Positions 32,420 through 41,395 of a stretch of DNA of 64,000 nucleotides are shown here, piece after piece. The position numbers and the translations under genes are program-made. Source of the DNA: Streptomyces cellostaticus (lineage in GTDB: Bacteria; Actinomycetota; Actinomycetes; Streptomycetales; Streptomycetaceae); NCBI RefSeq assembly GCF_001513965.1, contig NZ_KQ948016.1, positions 186,001 to 250,000 of the forward strand, in the 5' to 3' direction. The notes beneath the pieces were generated by a model. It made no database searches. It saw nothing but the letters and a program-made list of their open reading frames with translations, and had not been told where the DNA came from. The number at the start of each line of letters is the position of its first letter. Position 1 is the stretch's first letter.

Positions 32420-33304
32420 ATGTACCTTGCCCCTCGCGCACTGCGCCGCGCGGTAGCCGCCGCCACGATAGCCCTGCTCGCCACCGCCGTCGGCTGTGCT
32501 CCGCAGCCCGAGGACAAGGCGTCGGCCGCCCCGTCCGGGTCCGCCGCGAAGAGCTGCGCCAAGGGCAAGTTGGCCACCCGGACGTCCGGGAAGCTGACGA
32601 TCGCGACGGACGAGCCCGCGTACGAGCCGTGGTTCAAGGACGACAAGCCCGCGAACGGCAAGGGCTTCGAGTCCGCGGTCGCCTACGCGGTGGCGAAGCA
32701 ACTGGGCTACGACAAGAGCGCGGTCGTCTGGCAGAGCGTGCCGTTCAACAAGGCGTTCGCGCCCGGCGTGAAGACGTTCGACTTCGACATCAACCAGGTG
32801 TCGATCAGCACCGAGCGCAAGAAGGCCGTGGACTTCTCCTCCGGTTACTACGACGTGCGCCAAGCCGTCATCGCGCTGAAGGGCAGCAAGGCCGCCAAGG
32901 CGACGAGCATCGCGGACTTGAAGGACCTCAAACTGGGCGCCCAGGTGGGCACCACGAGCCTCGACTACATCACCGATGTGGTGAAGCCGAAGCAGCAGGC
33001 CGCCGTGTACGCCAAGAACGACCAGGCCAAGTCGGCGCTGAAGAACGGTCAGGTCGACGCCATCGTCACCGACCTGCCGACCGCGTTCTACATCACCGCG
33101 GCCGAGGTGACGGACGCGAAGATCGTCGGCCAGTTCGAGAACCAGGGCGGCACGCCCGAGCAGTTCGGGCTTGTGCTCGACAAGGGCAGCGCCCTGACCT
33201 CGTGCGTGACCGGTGCCGTCGACGCCCTGCGCAAGGACGGCACGCTCGCGAAGATCGAGAAGCAGTGGCTCTCCGACGCCGTCGATGCTCCGGTGCTCAA
33301 GTGA
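32420..33304 (+). CDS. Polar amino-acid ABC transporter substrate-binding lipoprotein
   Basis: The 294-residue protein has a lipoprotein signal ending LATAVGC and then an SBP_bac_3 domain (LTIATDEPAYEPWF, GFESAVAYAVAKQLGY, FDFDINQVSISTERKK, LGAQVGTTSLDYI). It should capture an amino acid or related polar compound outside the cell. ATG 32420 gives a canonical signal peptide although no Shine-Dalgarno is obvious. The permease gene overlaps its stop codon and the ATPase follows, making a complete importer. Confidence 0.93.
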   Translation: MYLAPRALRRAVAAATIALLATAVGCAPQPEDKASAAPSGSAAKSCAKGKLATRTSGKLTIATDEPAYEPWFKDDKPANGKGFESAVAYAVAKQLGYDKSAVVWQSVPFNKAFAPGVKTFDFDINQVSISTERKKAVDFSSGYYDVRQAVIALKGSKAAKATSIADLKDLKLGAQVGTTSLDYITDVVKPKQQAAVYAKNDQAKSALKNGQVDAIVTDLPTAFYITAAEVTDAKIVGQFENQGGTPEQFGLVLDKGSALTSCVTGAVDALRKDGTLAKIEKQWLSDAVDAPVLK

Positions 33305-34242
33305 CCGTCACCAAGGGCGAGTCCGCTCGGGAGGGGGCGGACGACAAGGGTGACATGACCGGCGGCGCCGGGCACGCGGTGCCCGGCGCCGGTGACGGGT
33401 ACGCGCCCTCCGAGCGGCGGCTGGAACGCGAGCGCTACAAGAGGGCACGCGCACGCCGCGCCACGGCCGTCGCGGCGCTCTCGACCCTGGTCACGGCCGT
33501 CGTGCTCTACCTGGTCGTCGTCAACGCGCCGGGCTGGCCGCGCACCGAGGAGACGTTCTTCAGCGCGCAGTACGCGCGCGAGGCGTTCCCGAAAGTCCTC
33601 GAAGGGCTGTGGCTGAACGTCCGCCTCCTGCTCATCTGCGGTGTCGCCGTGCTGGTCCTCGGCATTCTGATCGCCGTCGCCCGCACCCTGCGCGGCCCGG
33701 TGTTCTTCCCGCTGCGCGTGCTGGCGGCGGCGTACACCGACTTCTTCCGCGGCCTTCCGCTCATCATCAACCTGATGATCGTGGTGCTGGGCGTGCCGGC
33801 ACTGCGGCTGCAGGGCGTGACGGTGGATCCGGTGCTGCTGGGTGGTACGGCACTGACGCTGACGTACTCGGCGTACGTGGCCGAGGTGTTCCGGGCGGGC
33901 ATCGAGTCCATCCACCCCTCGCAGCGCGCCGCGGCCCGCTCGCTGGGCCTCACCAATCGGCAGGCCCTGCGCTACGTCGTACTGCCCCAGGCGGTGCGCC
34001 GTCAGGTGCCGCCGCTGCTCAACGACCTGGTGTCGCTGCAGAAGGACACCGGCCTGGTATCGATCGGCGGCGCGGTGGACGCCGTACGGGCGGCCGACAT
34101 CATCGTCGGCCGCAGTCTCAACTACACGCCGTACATCGTCGCGGGGCTGGTGTTCGTCGCGCTGACCATCCCGATGACCCGCTTCACGGACTGGGTGACG
34201 GCCAGGATGGACCGGCAGCGGGCCCAGGGAGGATCGATATGA
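33301..34242 (+). CDS. Polar amino-acid ABC transporter permease
   Basis: The 313-residue membrane protein has a hydrophilic N-terminal region of about 60 residues, then helices and the EAA loop (AARSLGLTNRQALRYVVLPQ) that contacts the ATPase. The PAAT family motif FRGLPLIINLMIVVLG is present. GTG 33301 overlaps the binding-protein stop (GTGA). It is the only permease, so it would act as a homodimer. Confidence 0.93.
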   Translation: MTVTKGESAREGADDKGDMTGGAGHAVPGAGDGYAPSERRLERERYKRARARRATAVAALSTLVTAVVLYLVVVNAPGWPRTEETFFSAQYAREAFPKVLEGLWLNVRLLLICGVAVLVLGILIAVARTLRGPVFFPLRVLAAAYTDFFRGLPLIINLMIVVLGVPALRLQGVTVDPVLLGGTALTLTYSAYVAEVFRAGIESIHPSQRAAARSLGLTNRQALRYVVLPQAVRRQVPPLLNDLVSLQKDTGLVSIGGAVDAVRAADIIVGRSLNYTPYIVAGLVFVALTIPMTRFTDWVTARMDRQRAQGGSI

Positions 34243-35006
34243 GTACGGCACCCCAGGACGGCTCCCCCGTGCTGCGGATGGAGTCCGTCCGCAAGACCTT
34301 CGGAGGCTCGGTCGTGCTGCGGGACGTCGACCTGGAGGTCGCCCCACACACCGTGACCGCGCTGATCGGTGCTTCCGGCTCGGGCAAGTCCACGCTGCTG
34401 CGCTGTGCGAACCTCCTGGAGGAGATCGACGACGGCGCGATCTGGCTGGACGGTGAGGAGATCACCGACCCGCGCGCCGACCAGGACGCGGTACGGCGTC
34501 GCATCGGTGTGGTCTTCCAGGCGTACAACCTCTTCCCGCACATGACCGTGCTGGACAACATCACGCTCGCCCCGCGCCGGGTGCACGGCGCCTCCCGTGC
34601 GCAGGCCGAGGAACGGGCCAGGGAGCTGCTGGAGCGCCTCGGACTGAGTGGCAAGGCCGATGCCTACCCGGACCGGCTGAGCGGCGGCCAGCAGCAGCGT
34701 GTGGCGATCGTGCGGGCCCTCGCCGTACGGCCCCGGCTGCTGCTGCTCGACGAGATCACCGCCGCGCTCGACCCTGAACTCGTGGGCGAGGTACTGGAAG
34801 TGGTCCGCGGCCTGAAGGACGAGGGCATGACCATGGTGCTGGCGACGCACGAGATGGGCTTCGCCCGGGACGTCGCCGACCAGGTTTGTTTTCTGGACGG
34901 AGGGGTCGTGCTGGAGCGCGGCACCGCGGACCAGGTGTTCGGCGACCCGCAGCAGGAGCGCACGCGGCGCTTCCTGCGGCGGATCGTGGAGGCCGGCCGC
35001 CTGTAG
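34239..35006 (+). CDS. Polar amino-acid ABC transporter ATP-binding protein
   Basis: The 255-residue ATPase has Walker [15 protein letters not shown]-loop VFQAYNLFPHMTV, signature LSGGQQQRVAI, Walker B LLLLDEIT and H-loop ATHEMGFA, the last typical of GlnQ/HisP-type ATPases. Walker B ends in Glu-Ile-Thr rather than Glu-Pro-Thr, a common variant. Its ATG overlaps the permease stop and has GGGAGGAT upstream. It ends the importer operon, 11 nt from the convergent aroQ. Confidence 0.95.
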   Translation: MSTAPQDGSPVLRMESVRKTFGGSVVLRDVDLEVAPHTVTALIGASGSGKSTLLRCANLLEEIDDGAIWLDGEEITDPRADQDAVRRRIGVVFQAYNLFPHMTVLDNITLAPRRVHGASRAQAEERARELLERLGLSGKADAYPDRLSGGQQQRVAIVRALAVRPRLLLLDEITAALDPELVGEVLEVVRGLKDEGMTMVLATHEMGFARDVADQVCFLDGGVVLERGTADQVFGDPQQERTRRFLRRIVEAGRL

Positions 35007-35017
35007 TCCCGCGGGGG

Positions 35018-35491
35018 CTACGCGTCGGCCGGTGCCGCCCCCACCAGGGCAGCGACCCGCTCCACGCCGAACACGTAGCCCTGCACCCCGCAGCCCGCGA
35101 TCACACCGTCGGCGCGCAGCGAGACGTACGAGTGGTGCCGGAACGACTCGCGCTGGTGGATGTTGGAGATGTGCACCTCCAGCACGGGCATGCCGTCGCA
35201 GGTGTTGAGTGCGTCCAGAATCGCAACCGACGTGTGGGAGTAGGCGCCGGGGTTGATGACGATCCCGCAGTGGTGGAGCCGCGCCTCGTGGATCCAGTCG
35301 ACCAGCTCGCCCTCGTGGTTGGACTGCCGGAAGTCCACCGTGCCGCCGTGCGCGGCCGCCGCCTTCGCGCACATCGCCTCGACGTCGGCCAGCGTGTCCT
35401 TGCCGTAGATCTCGGGCTGGCGCTGGCCGAGGAGGTTCAGGTTGGGCCCGTTGAGGATCATGATCGGGGCGTTGGCCAGGGTGCGGGGCAC
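35018..35491 (-). CDS. aroQ: Type II 3-dehydroquinate dehydratase
   Basis: The 157-residue enzyme dehydrates 3-dehydroquinate to 3-dehydroshikimate, in the shikimate route or in quinate breakdown. The type II motifs are clear: [19 protein letters not shown] with the catalytic Tyr, [12 protein letters not shown] and [20 protein letters not shown]. Streptomyces often has more than one aroQ; this one is apart from other aro genes and has an MHS transporter divergently next to it, so a catabolic role is possible. Confidence 0.95.
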   Translation of the reverse strand: MPRTLANAPIMILNGPNLNLLGQRQPEIYGKDTLADVEAMCAKAAAAHGGTVDFRQSNHEGELVDWIHEARLHHCGIVINPGAYSHTSVAILDALNTCDGMPVLEVHISNIHQRESFRHHSYVSLRADGVIAGCGVQGYVFGVERVAALVGAAPADA

Positions 35492-35669
35492 GGTTCCTCC
35501 GGTCCGTTCGGGGCGGTGCGTCGGTGACCGCCGCTCGGACCCGGTCTATCACGGTGCCCGGAGCGGGCGACCGGCCGTGCGCGCCGGCCGCCGCGGCGCG
35601 CGCCGCGGTCTCGGTGATCACCTCCGCGCGCCCCCGTAACCCCTGATCACTGTGGGTAGTTGACGCGAC

Positions 35670-36974
35670 ATGCACGATGTACGCGCCGTAAGGGCTCCCT
35701 CCATGCCTCGGCTTGCCGCCGCCTCGCTCGCCGGGACCGCGATCGAGTTCTACGACTTCTTCGTCTACGGGACTGCCGCGGCCCTGGTCCTGGGTCCGCT
35801 GTTCTTCCCGACGTTCTCACCGGTGGCGGGGACGCTGGCGGCGTTCGGGACGTTCGGGATCGGGTTCGTGGCCCGGCCTCTGGGTTCGGTGCTGTTCGGG
35901 CACCTCGGCGACCGGCGCGGGCGACGGCCGGTGCTGGTCATCTCGCTGCTGCTGACCGGCGCCTCGACGGTCGCGGTCGGGTGCGTACCGACGTACGGGT
36001 CCATCGGCACGGCGGCCCCTGTGCTGCTGCTCGTCCTGCGCTTCCTGCAGGGGCTGGGGCTCGGCGGGGAGTGGGGCGGAGCAGTGCTGCTGACCGCCGA
36101 GCACGCCCCGCCGGGGCGGCGCGCCCTGTGGTCGAGCTTCCCTCAAGTGGGGCCCGTGTTCGGGTTCGTGCTCGCCAACGGGGTGATGCTGGCGCTGTCG
36201 GCTGCCCTGTCCGACGCACAGTTCGCGCAGTGGGGCTGGCGGGTGCCGTTCTGGGCGGCCGGTGTGCTGGCGCTGGCCGGGCTGTGGCTGCGCTCGTCGC
36301 TCGCCGAGAGCCCCCGGTTCCTGGAAATCGACGACCACGCGCGCGTGCCGCTCGTCGAGGTCGTGCGGCACGACTGGCGGCTGGTGCTGCTTACGGCGGG
36401 GGCGCTGGCCGTCGGATACGCGGTGTTCTACGCGGTGACGACGTGGTCGCTGGCATATGCCACCGAACGGCTCGGAGTGAGCCGCACCGTCATGCTGACC
36501 TGCGTCATGGCCGCCGTGGTGGTGGAGGGCGCGCTCACGCCCCTGATGGCGCTGCTCGGCGACCGCTACGGGCGCCGCCCGATGTGCCTGGCGGGGTGCA
36601 CGGCATGCGCCCTGTGGATGCTGCCGATGGTCGCGCTGCTGGCGACGGGCGAGCCGCTGCTGATGTTCCTCGGCATCCTGGGCGCGCTGATCGCCTTCAT
36701 CACCATGTTCGCGGTGATCGCCGCATATCTGCCGGAGCTGTACGAGGCCCGGGTGCGCTGCACGGGTGCAGCGGTCGGCTACAACCTCGGCGGGGTCCTC
36801 GGGGGCGCGCTCACGCCGATCGTGGCCACCGCCCTCGCGGAGCACGGCGGGCGTGTTCCGTGGGGGGTGGGCGCCTATCTGACCGGCATGGCGCTGCTGA
36901 GTCTCGGCTGTTTCGCGCTGCTGCCGGAGACGCGGCCGGTCCCCGTACCGGCGATGGAGCCGGCCACGGGCTGA
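35670..36974 (+). CDS. MHS-family MFS transporter (ShiA/ProP-like)
   Basis: The 434-residue protein has twelve predicted helices and the metabolite:H+ symporter marks: AIEFYDFFVYG in helix 1, GHLGDRRGRRPVL between helices 2 and 3, and LGLGGEWGGAVLL in helix 4-5. MHS members import organic acids such as shikimate, citrate or alpha-ketoglutarate, or betaines. ATG 35670 lacks a Shine-Dalgarno; ATG 35703 is an alternative. Divergence from aroQ makes shikimate or quinate an attractive guess only. Confidence 0.9.
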   Translation: MHDVRAVRAPSMPRLAAASLAGTAIEFYDFFVYGTAAALVLGPLFFPTFSPVAGTLAAFGTFGIGFVARPLGSVLFGHLGDRRGRRPVLVISLLLTGASTVAVGCVPTYGSIGTAAPVLLLVLRFLQGLGLGGEWGGAVLLTAEHAPPGRRALWSSFPQVGPVFGFVLANGVMLALSAALSDAQFAQWGWRVPFWAAGVLALAGLWLRSSLAESPRFLEIDDHARVPLVEVVRHDWRLVLLTAGALAVGYAVFYAVTTWSLAYATERLGVSRTVMLTCVMAAVVVEGALTPLMALLGDRYGRRPMCLAGCTACALWMLPMVALLATGEPLLMFLGILGALIAFITMFAVIAAYLPELYEARVRCTGAAVGYNLGGVLGGALTPIVATALAEHGGRVPWGVGAYLTGMALLSLGCFALLPETRPVPVPAMEPATG

Positions 36975-36988
36975 CCGGGCAGGCCACG

Positions 36989-38089
36989 CTATGGGTTGAT
37001 CGCCAGCTCCAGGTAGGCCGCGAACAGCACGAGGTGCACACCGCCCTGCAGGGGTGTGGCCCGGCCCGGGACCACCGTCAGGGAGCTGACCACCACGGTC
37101 AGCGCGAGCAGCAACATGTGGGTCGCGCCGAGGCCGAGGACGAGCGGTCCGGACAGCCAGACGGAGGCGAGCGCGACGGCGGGGATGGTCAGGCCGATGC
37201 TGGCCATGGCCGAGCCGAGCGCGAGGTTGAGGCTCGTCTGCACCCGGTCGCGGCGGGCGGAGCGCAGCGCAGCGATCGTCTCGGGCAGCAGCACGAGCAG
37301 GGCGATGACGACACCGACGACCGCCTGGTGCAGCCCGGCCGCCTCCACTGCGGACTCGATGGTGGGCGACACGCCCTTGGCCAGACCGACCACGCCGACC
37401 AGGGCGAGGCCGAGCAGACCGAGGCTGGTCCAGGCGGCACGCGCGGAGGGAGGCTCGGCGTGGTCGTCCGCGGTGATGACCTCGCCCTGCCGGGTGATCG
37501 GCAGGAAGTAGTCGCGGTGCCGCACGGTCTGGGTGGCCACGAACAGGCCGTAGAGGATGAGCGAGGACAGTGCCGCGAACGTCAGCTGCACGGTGGAGAA
37601 CTCAGGCCCGGGCTTACTGGTGGTGAAGGTCGGCAGCACCAGGCTGAGCGTGGCCAGGGTCGCCACCGTCGCCAGGGCGGCGCCGGTGCCCTCGGGGTTG
37701 AAGACGGCGGTGCCGTGGCGCAGGGAGGCGACGAGGAGGCAGAGCCCGACGATGCCGTTGCAAGTGATCATCACGGCGGCGAAGACCGTGTCGCGGGCCA
37801 GGGTGGAACTCTTGTCACCGCCGTCGGCCATCAGGGTGACGATCAGGGCCACCTCGATGATCGTGACGGCGAGGGCGAGCACCAGCGAGCCGAAGGGCTC
37901 GCCGACGCGGTGGGCGACCACCTCGGCGTGATGCACCGCGGCCAGGACGGCCCCGGCGAGAACCAAGGTCACCAGCGCGACCACTGCGCCGGGCAGATCC
38001 CGGCTCCAGGTGAAGATCAGCAGGACGACCGCGAGCACCGGCACGAGGAGCGTCCACTGTGCGATGAGCGACCTGAGCCGAGTGATCAT
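36989..38089 (-). CDS. Ca2+/H+ antiporter, ChaA/CAX type
   Basis: The 366-residue protein has about eleven helices and the two inverted exchanger repeats with their acidic cores: GEPFGSLVLALAVTIIEVAL and LLPETIAALRSARRDRVQTS followed by LNLALGSAMASIGLT. It should expel calcium (possibly sodium or potassium) against protons. It converges on the MHS gene with 14 nt between stops and lies downstream of terC. Confidence 0.92.
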   Translation of the reverse strand: MITRLRSLIAQWTLLVPVLAVVLLIFTWSRDLPGAVVALVTLVLAGAVLAAVHHAEVVAHRVGEPFGSLVLALAVTIIEVALIVTLMADGGDKSSTLARDTVFAAVMITCNGIVGLCLLVASLRHGTAVFNPEGTGAALATVATLATLSLVLPTFTTSKPGPEFSTVQLTFAALSSLILYGLFVATQTVRHRDYFLPITRQGEVITADDHAEPPSARAAWTSLGLLGLALVGVVGLAKGVSPTIESAVEAAGLHQAVVGVVIALLVLLPETIAALRSARRDRVQTSLNLALGSAMASIGLTIPAVALASVWLSGPLVLGLGATHMLLLALTVVVSSLTVVPGRATPLQGGVHLVLFAAYLELAINP

Positions 38090-38159
38090 GCAGCGATGGT
38101 TACAGACACATACGGAGTTCGCATTACACCCTTTTCGGATCCCTTCTCATCCTTTCGGT

Positions 38160-38194
38160 GCGAGGCCCCGGCACAGGTGCGACCGGGACCTCGC
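38160..38194 (-). terminator. Hairpin after terC
   Basis: GCGAGGCCCCGG (38160-38171) and CCGGGACCTCGC (38183-38194) pair at 11 of 12 positions around an 11-nt loop. It stands between the terC stop codon and the antiporter start, both on the minus strand, so it probably separates their transcripts. Confidence 0.6.
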
Positions 38195-38221
38195 AGGGTC
38201 GGGTGACCGTGCCCGCGCCCC

Positions 38222-39232
38222 CTACGGCCGGGCGTCGACGCTGTCCTTCGCGGCGGCGTCGCCACTCCCGCTGGGCGCAGCCTCGGCGGCCGCCTGCTTC
38301 TTGGAGGCCATCAGGCTGGTGATCGTGGTGGCCACCAGGACGGCGCAGATCACGCCGAGCGAGACCGGGATGCTGATCTCGGGGACGTGGACCCCGGACT
38401 CGTGCAGCGCGTGCAGCACCAGCTTGACGCCGATGAAGCCGAGGATGATCGACAGGCCGTACGACAGGTGGACCAGCTTCCTCAGCAGGCCGCCGATGAG
38501 GAAGTACAGCTGCCGCAGCCCCATCAGGGCGAAGGCGTTGGCGGTGAAGACGATGTACGGGTCCTGGGTCAGGCCGAAGATCGCAGGGATGGAGTCCAGC
38601 GCGAACAGCACGTCCGTGGTGCCGATGGCGAGCATCACGACCAGCATCGGGGTCATGACCCGCTTGCCGTTCTGCTGGATCCACAGCTTGGTGCCGTGGT
38701 ACCGGTCGGCCACGCCGAACCTGCGCTCCGCGGCCTTCAGCAGCTTGTTCTCCTCGTACTCCTCATCCTCCTCGTCGGCGCGGGCCTCCTGGATGAGCTT
38801 CCAGGCGGTCCAGATCAGGAAGGCACCGAAGAGGTAGAACACCCAGGAGAAGCTGGCGATGATCGCGGCTCCGGCCGCGATGAAGACGGCCCGCAGGACC
38901 AGGGCTATGAGGACACCGACGAGCAGGACCCGCTGCTGGTACTGCGAGGGCACCGCGAACTTCGCCATGATCAGGACGAAGACGAAAAGGTTGTCGACGC
39001 TCAGGGACTTCTCGGTGATGAAGCCCGCGAAGAACTCGCCGGCCGGCTGCCCGCCGCCGAAGACGAGCAGGCCGAGGCCGAAGAGCCCGGCCAGGGCGAT
39101 CCAGACGACCGTCCAGATTCCGGCTTCCTTGATCGACACGTCATGGGGCTTACGACCGATGAAGAAGTCGACCGCGATCAGGGCGGCCAGCCCCACGATG
39201 GTCAGGACCCACAGGGTCATGGAGACTTCCAC
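38222..39232 (-). CDS. TerC-family membrane protein (probable Mn2+ exporter)
   Basis: The 336-residue protein has seven to nine helices with the TerC core acidic residues in TEKSLSVDNLFVFVLIMAKF and GTTDVLFALDSIPAIFGLT. An acidic stretch (ADEEDEEYEEN) lies in a loop near residue 165. TerC proteins of the Alx/YkoY type export manganese, often to metallate secreted proteins. GTG 39232 is chosen because GGAGG ends 4 nt upstream; ATG 39220 is the alternative. A yybP-ykoY-like leader precedes it, which strongly supports manganese control. Confidence 0.93.
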   Translation of the reverse strand: MEVSMTLWVLTIVGLAALIAVDFFIGRKPHDVSIKEAGIWTVVWIALAGLFGLGLLVFGGGQPAGEFFAGFITEKSLSVDNLFVFVLIMAKFAVPSQYQQRVLLVGVLIALVLRAVFIAAGAAIIASFSWVFYLFGAFLIWTAWKLIQEARADEEDEEYEENKLLKAAERRFGVADRYHGTKLWIQQNGKRVMTPMLVVMLAIGTTDVLFALDSIPAIFGLTQDPYIVFTANAFALMGLRQLYFLIGGLLRKLVHLSYGLSIILGFIGVKLVLHALHESGVHVPEISIPVSLGVICAVLVATTITSLMASKKQAAAEAAPSGSGDAAAKDSVDARP

Positions 39233-39278
39233 TGCACCTCCGGCATTACGTAACGGCAAACATCAGCGTTGTCGCTGC

Positions 39279-39372
39279 CGGAGGTCTCTTCCACCCAGGA
39301 TGGGCCGACGTCCCGGGATCCTCATCGATCCGTACTGACGGGTGCGTCGCAGTCAGGGAGTACTCCCCTCCG
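39279..39372 (-). ncRNA. yybP-ykoY (Mn2+) riboswitch-like leader of terC
   Basis: On the minus strand the element opens with CGGAGGGGAGTA (39372-39361) and closes with GAGACCTCCG (39288-39279). CGGAGG and CCTCCG form the closing P1 helix; GGGGAGTA and GAGAC are the two conserved loop sequences that build the Mn2+ site in this riboswitch class. Between them are CTGAC/GTCAG and CCCGGGA/TCCTGGG stems. It ends 46 nt before the terC start. TerC-family genes are among the best-known targets of this riboswitch. Confidence 0.85.
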
Positions 39373-39452
39373 TACGGAAGACGTTACCGAAAGACCAAGG
39401 AAAGGTAAAGTGGTAGGCAAAGAAAGTTCCAAACTCCCTGGTCGGGAGTGCT

Positions 39453-41336
39453 TTACCTGCGCTTGGTGCGGGCTGCCGTCACCTCGGCGAGCACTTGCTG
39501 GAGGATGCTGCTGCCGGGCGGCACCAGCGAGGGCTCGTATGTCCAGGCATGGCCGACCCAGGGGTCGGCGAGGTGATCGTCGGGCACGGGGGTGAGTCGC
39601 ATGAGCGAACGCCACAGCGGGTCGAGCAACGGGCCATAGGCCTCGGCGTCCTCGCGATCCGCGACCATCACCAGGTGGACGCCGACGGCGGGACCCTCGT
39701 CGGCGAGATAGCGCAGCTGGGTCACGGCCCGGTCGTCGAAGCCGTGCGGGAAGTCGTTGACGATCAGGAGCTGCTGCGCGGTGTCGATGTCGGGTGGCAG
39801 CGACTCGGCCGCGCCACCCCGGATCGCCATCTGCATCAGGTCGACATGCCTGGTGAGCCGCCCCAGGACGTCCGTCACGCCCGCCGCGCCAGTCGCGGGC
39901 GGCGCCACCAGCGCCCCGGCGCGGGTCAGTGGCTGGAGCGCCTGTGCTCCGGCACCGGCCGGGTCGATGACCTGCACGGCGAACTCCCCGGCCGGGTGGA
40001 CGGCGAGCAGCCGGGCCGCCAGCGCCACCGCGGCCTCCATGGCGAGCCGACGCAGCTCAGCGGGGTCCGGGATGGTGTCGTCGGGACCTGCCACGGGGCC
40101 GCTGTCAATCCACAGACCGCGTTCCAGCGGGAGCCTGACCAGCAGCGGGATACGCAGCGAGACGCTCTCGGGGAGATGGAGATCGCCGAGCCGCAAGGCC
40201 AGCGGCGGCTCGGCCGGCGCCCGGTAGCCGTGCCAGACGGGGTTGTCCCAGCGGGCGTAGGCGAGCGGGAGCGCGGGCTCGACGACCTCGGACTCGGCGG
40301 TGAGCTGAGCGAGGTCGCGGTCGAGTGCCGCCCGGGCCTGGTCGACCAGCTGGGAGTGCCGGGCGTGGGCCGCCTCGCGCGCGACGTCTCCCGCCGTGCC
40401 GAGCCGGCTGCGCGGGTCGCTGAGGACCTGGTCGAGTTCCTTCTCCAGGCGGGAGTCGGCGAAGTCGACGGCGCTGCGGTATGCGGCCGTGGTGCGGGCC
40501 AGGTCCTCGAACATGCCCCAGACCTGGTTGTACAGCCGCTCCTCCATCGACCAGCCCACCGCGTCACCCGCCACGGGCTGGGCGGGCTGGTCGTCCGGGG
40601 CCGGGCCCGCCGTGGGCGGGGGCGGGGGCGGAGCGGTGTGCGTACGGCGGTGGGAGTGGGTGTAGTCGACCGGGCCACCGGAAGCCGGTACGTCATGCGC
40701 GTCAGGACTGTCGTACGACGGCATCGGCGCAGGTGTTGCGGCGTCCGGGACGTGCTGCGGTGGCGGTGCCGGTATCGCGCGGGCCAGGCTCCGCGTCACG
40801 GCCTCCTGGATCTGCGCCGCGAGGTCGCCGGGCTGGGGCAAGCCCTGGTCGGCGAGGAGTGCGGTGAGCCCTCCGGCGTAGCCCTGGCCCACCGCGCGTA
40901 CCTTCCAGGCCCCCTGTCGGCGGTACAGCTCCAGGGCGACGACGGCCGACTCGGCGTCCAGGCCGGTGAGGGTGAAGCGGACGATCCCGGTGCCGTCGAG
41001 GCCTGTGACCACCGTCGTCGGAGCGGCGAACGCGCCGAACCGGAGCGGGCCTCCCGGCCGTTCGGGCAGTGCGAGCAGCACCGAGACACGGTGGACCGCC
41101 TCGGGCAGGGCGGCCAGGTCGACGGCCAGACGGTGGTCGGTGGCGGCCTGCCCGGAGACCTCGATGCCGGGCAGGGTGGGGGCACCGGGGTGGACCACCC
41201 ACGGAGCGCCGTGCACGGTGCCGTGCTCGTCGCCGAGCGTGGCCCCTGCCAGGACCGGCACCCCGGCCGAGATCCGGATCTCCAGCCGGACCTGGGACAG
41301 CGGGTGGTTCTGTCCCCGCACCAGCTCGGCCGTCAT
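39453..41336 (-). CDS. TerD-domain protein with FtsK/EccC-like C-terminal region
   Basis: The 627-residue protein starts with a TerD domain (residues about 1-170: VRLEIRISAGVPVLAGA, TGIVRFTLTGLDAESAVVAL). A proline-rich linker (about 200-255, with seven prolines in a row) leads to a helical part and a C-terminal region (LLIVNDFPHGFDDRAVTQLR, GVHLVMVADREDAEAYGPLL) that recalls FtsK/EccC-type ATPases. No GxxxxGK[ST] P-loop is visible, so ATP hydrolysis by a normal Walker A is unlikely. It lies 59 nt downstream of the plain terD gene and is probably co-transcribed with it. Confidence 0.8.
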   Translation of the reverse strand: MTAELVRGQNHPLSQVRLEIRISAGVPVLAGATLGDEHGTVHGAPWVVHPGAPTLPGIEVSGQAATDHRLAVDLAALPEAVHRVSVLLALPERPGGPLRFGAFAAPTTVVTGLDGTGIVRFTLTGLDAESAVVALELYRRQGAWKVRAVGQGYAGGLTALLADQGLPQPGDLAAQIQEAVTRSLARAIPAPPPQHVPDAATPAPMPSYDSPDAHDVPASGGPVDYTHSHRRTHTAPPPPPPTAGPAPDDQPAQPVAGDAVGWSMEERLYNQVWGMFEDLARTTAAYRSAVDFADSRLEKELDQVLSDPRSRLGTAGDVAREAAHARHSQLVDQARAALDRDLAQLTAESEVVEPALPLAYARWDNPVWHGYRAPAEPPLALRLGDLHLPESVSLRIPLLVRLPLERGLWIDSGPVAGPDDTIPDPAELRRLAMEAAVALAARLLAVHPAGEFAVQVIDPAGAGAQALQPLTRAGALVAPPATGAAGVTDVLGRLTRHVDLMQMAIRGGAAESLPPDIDTAQQLLIVNDFPHGFDDRAVTQLRYLADEGPAVGVHLVMVADREDAEAYGPLLDPLWRSLMRLTPVPDDHLADPWVGHAWTYEPSLVPPGSSILQQVLAEVTAARTKRR

Positions 41337-41395
41337 CTCCGTCGCCCCCCCCTGTGTCGTGTTGTCGTACGCGCCTGCCCGATCGAGCGGGCCTC

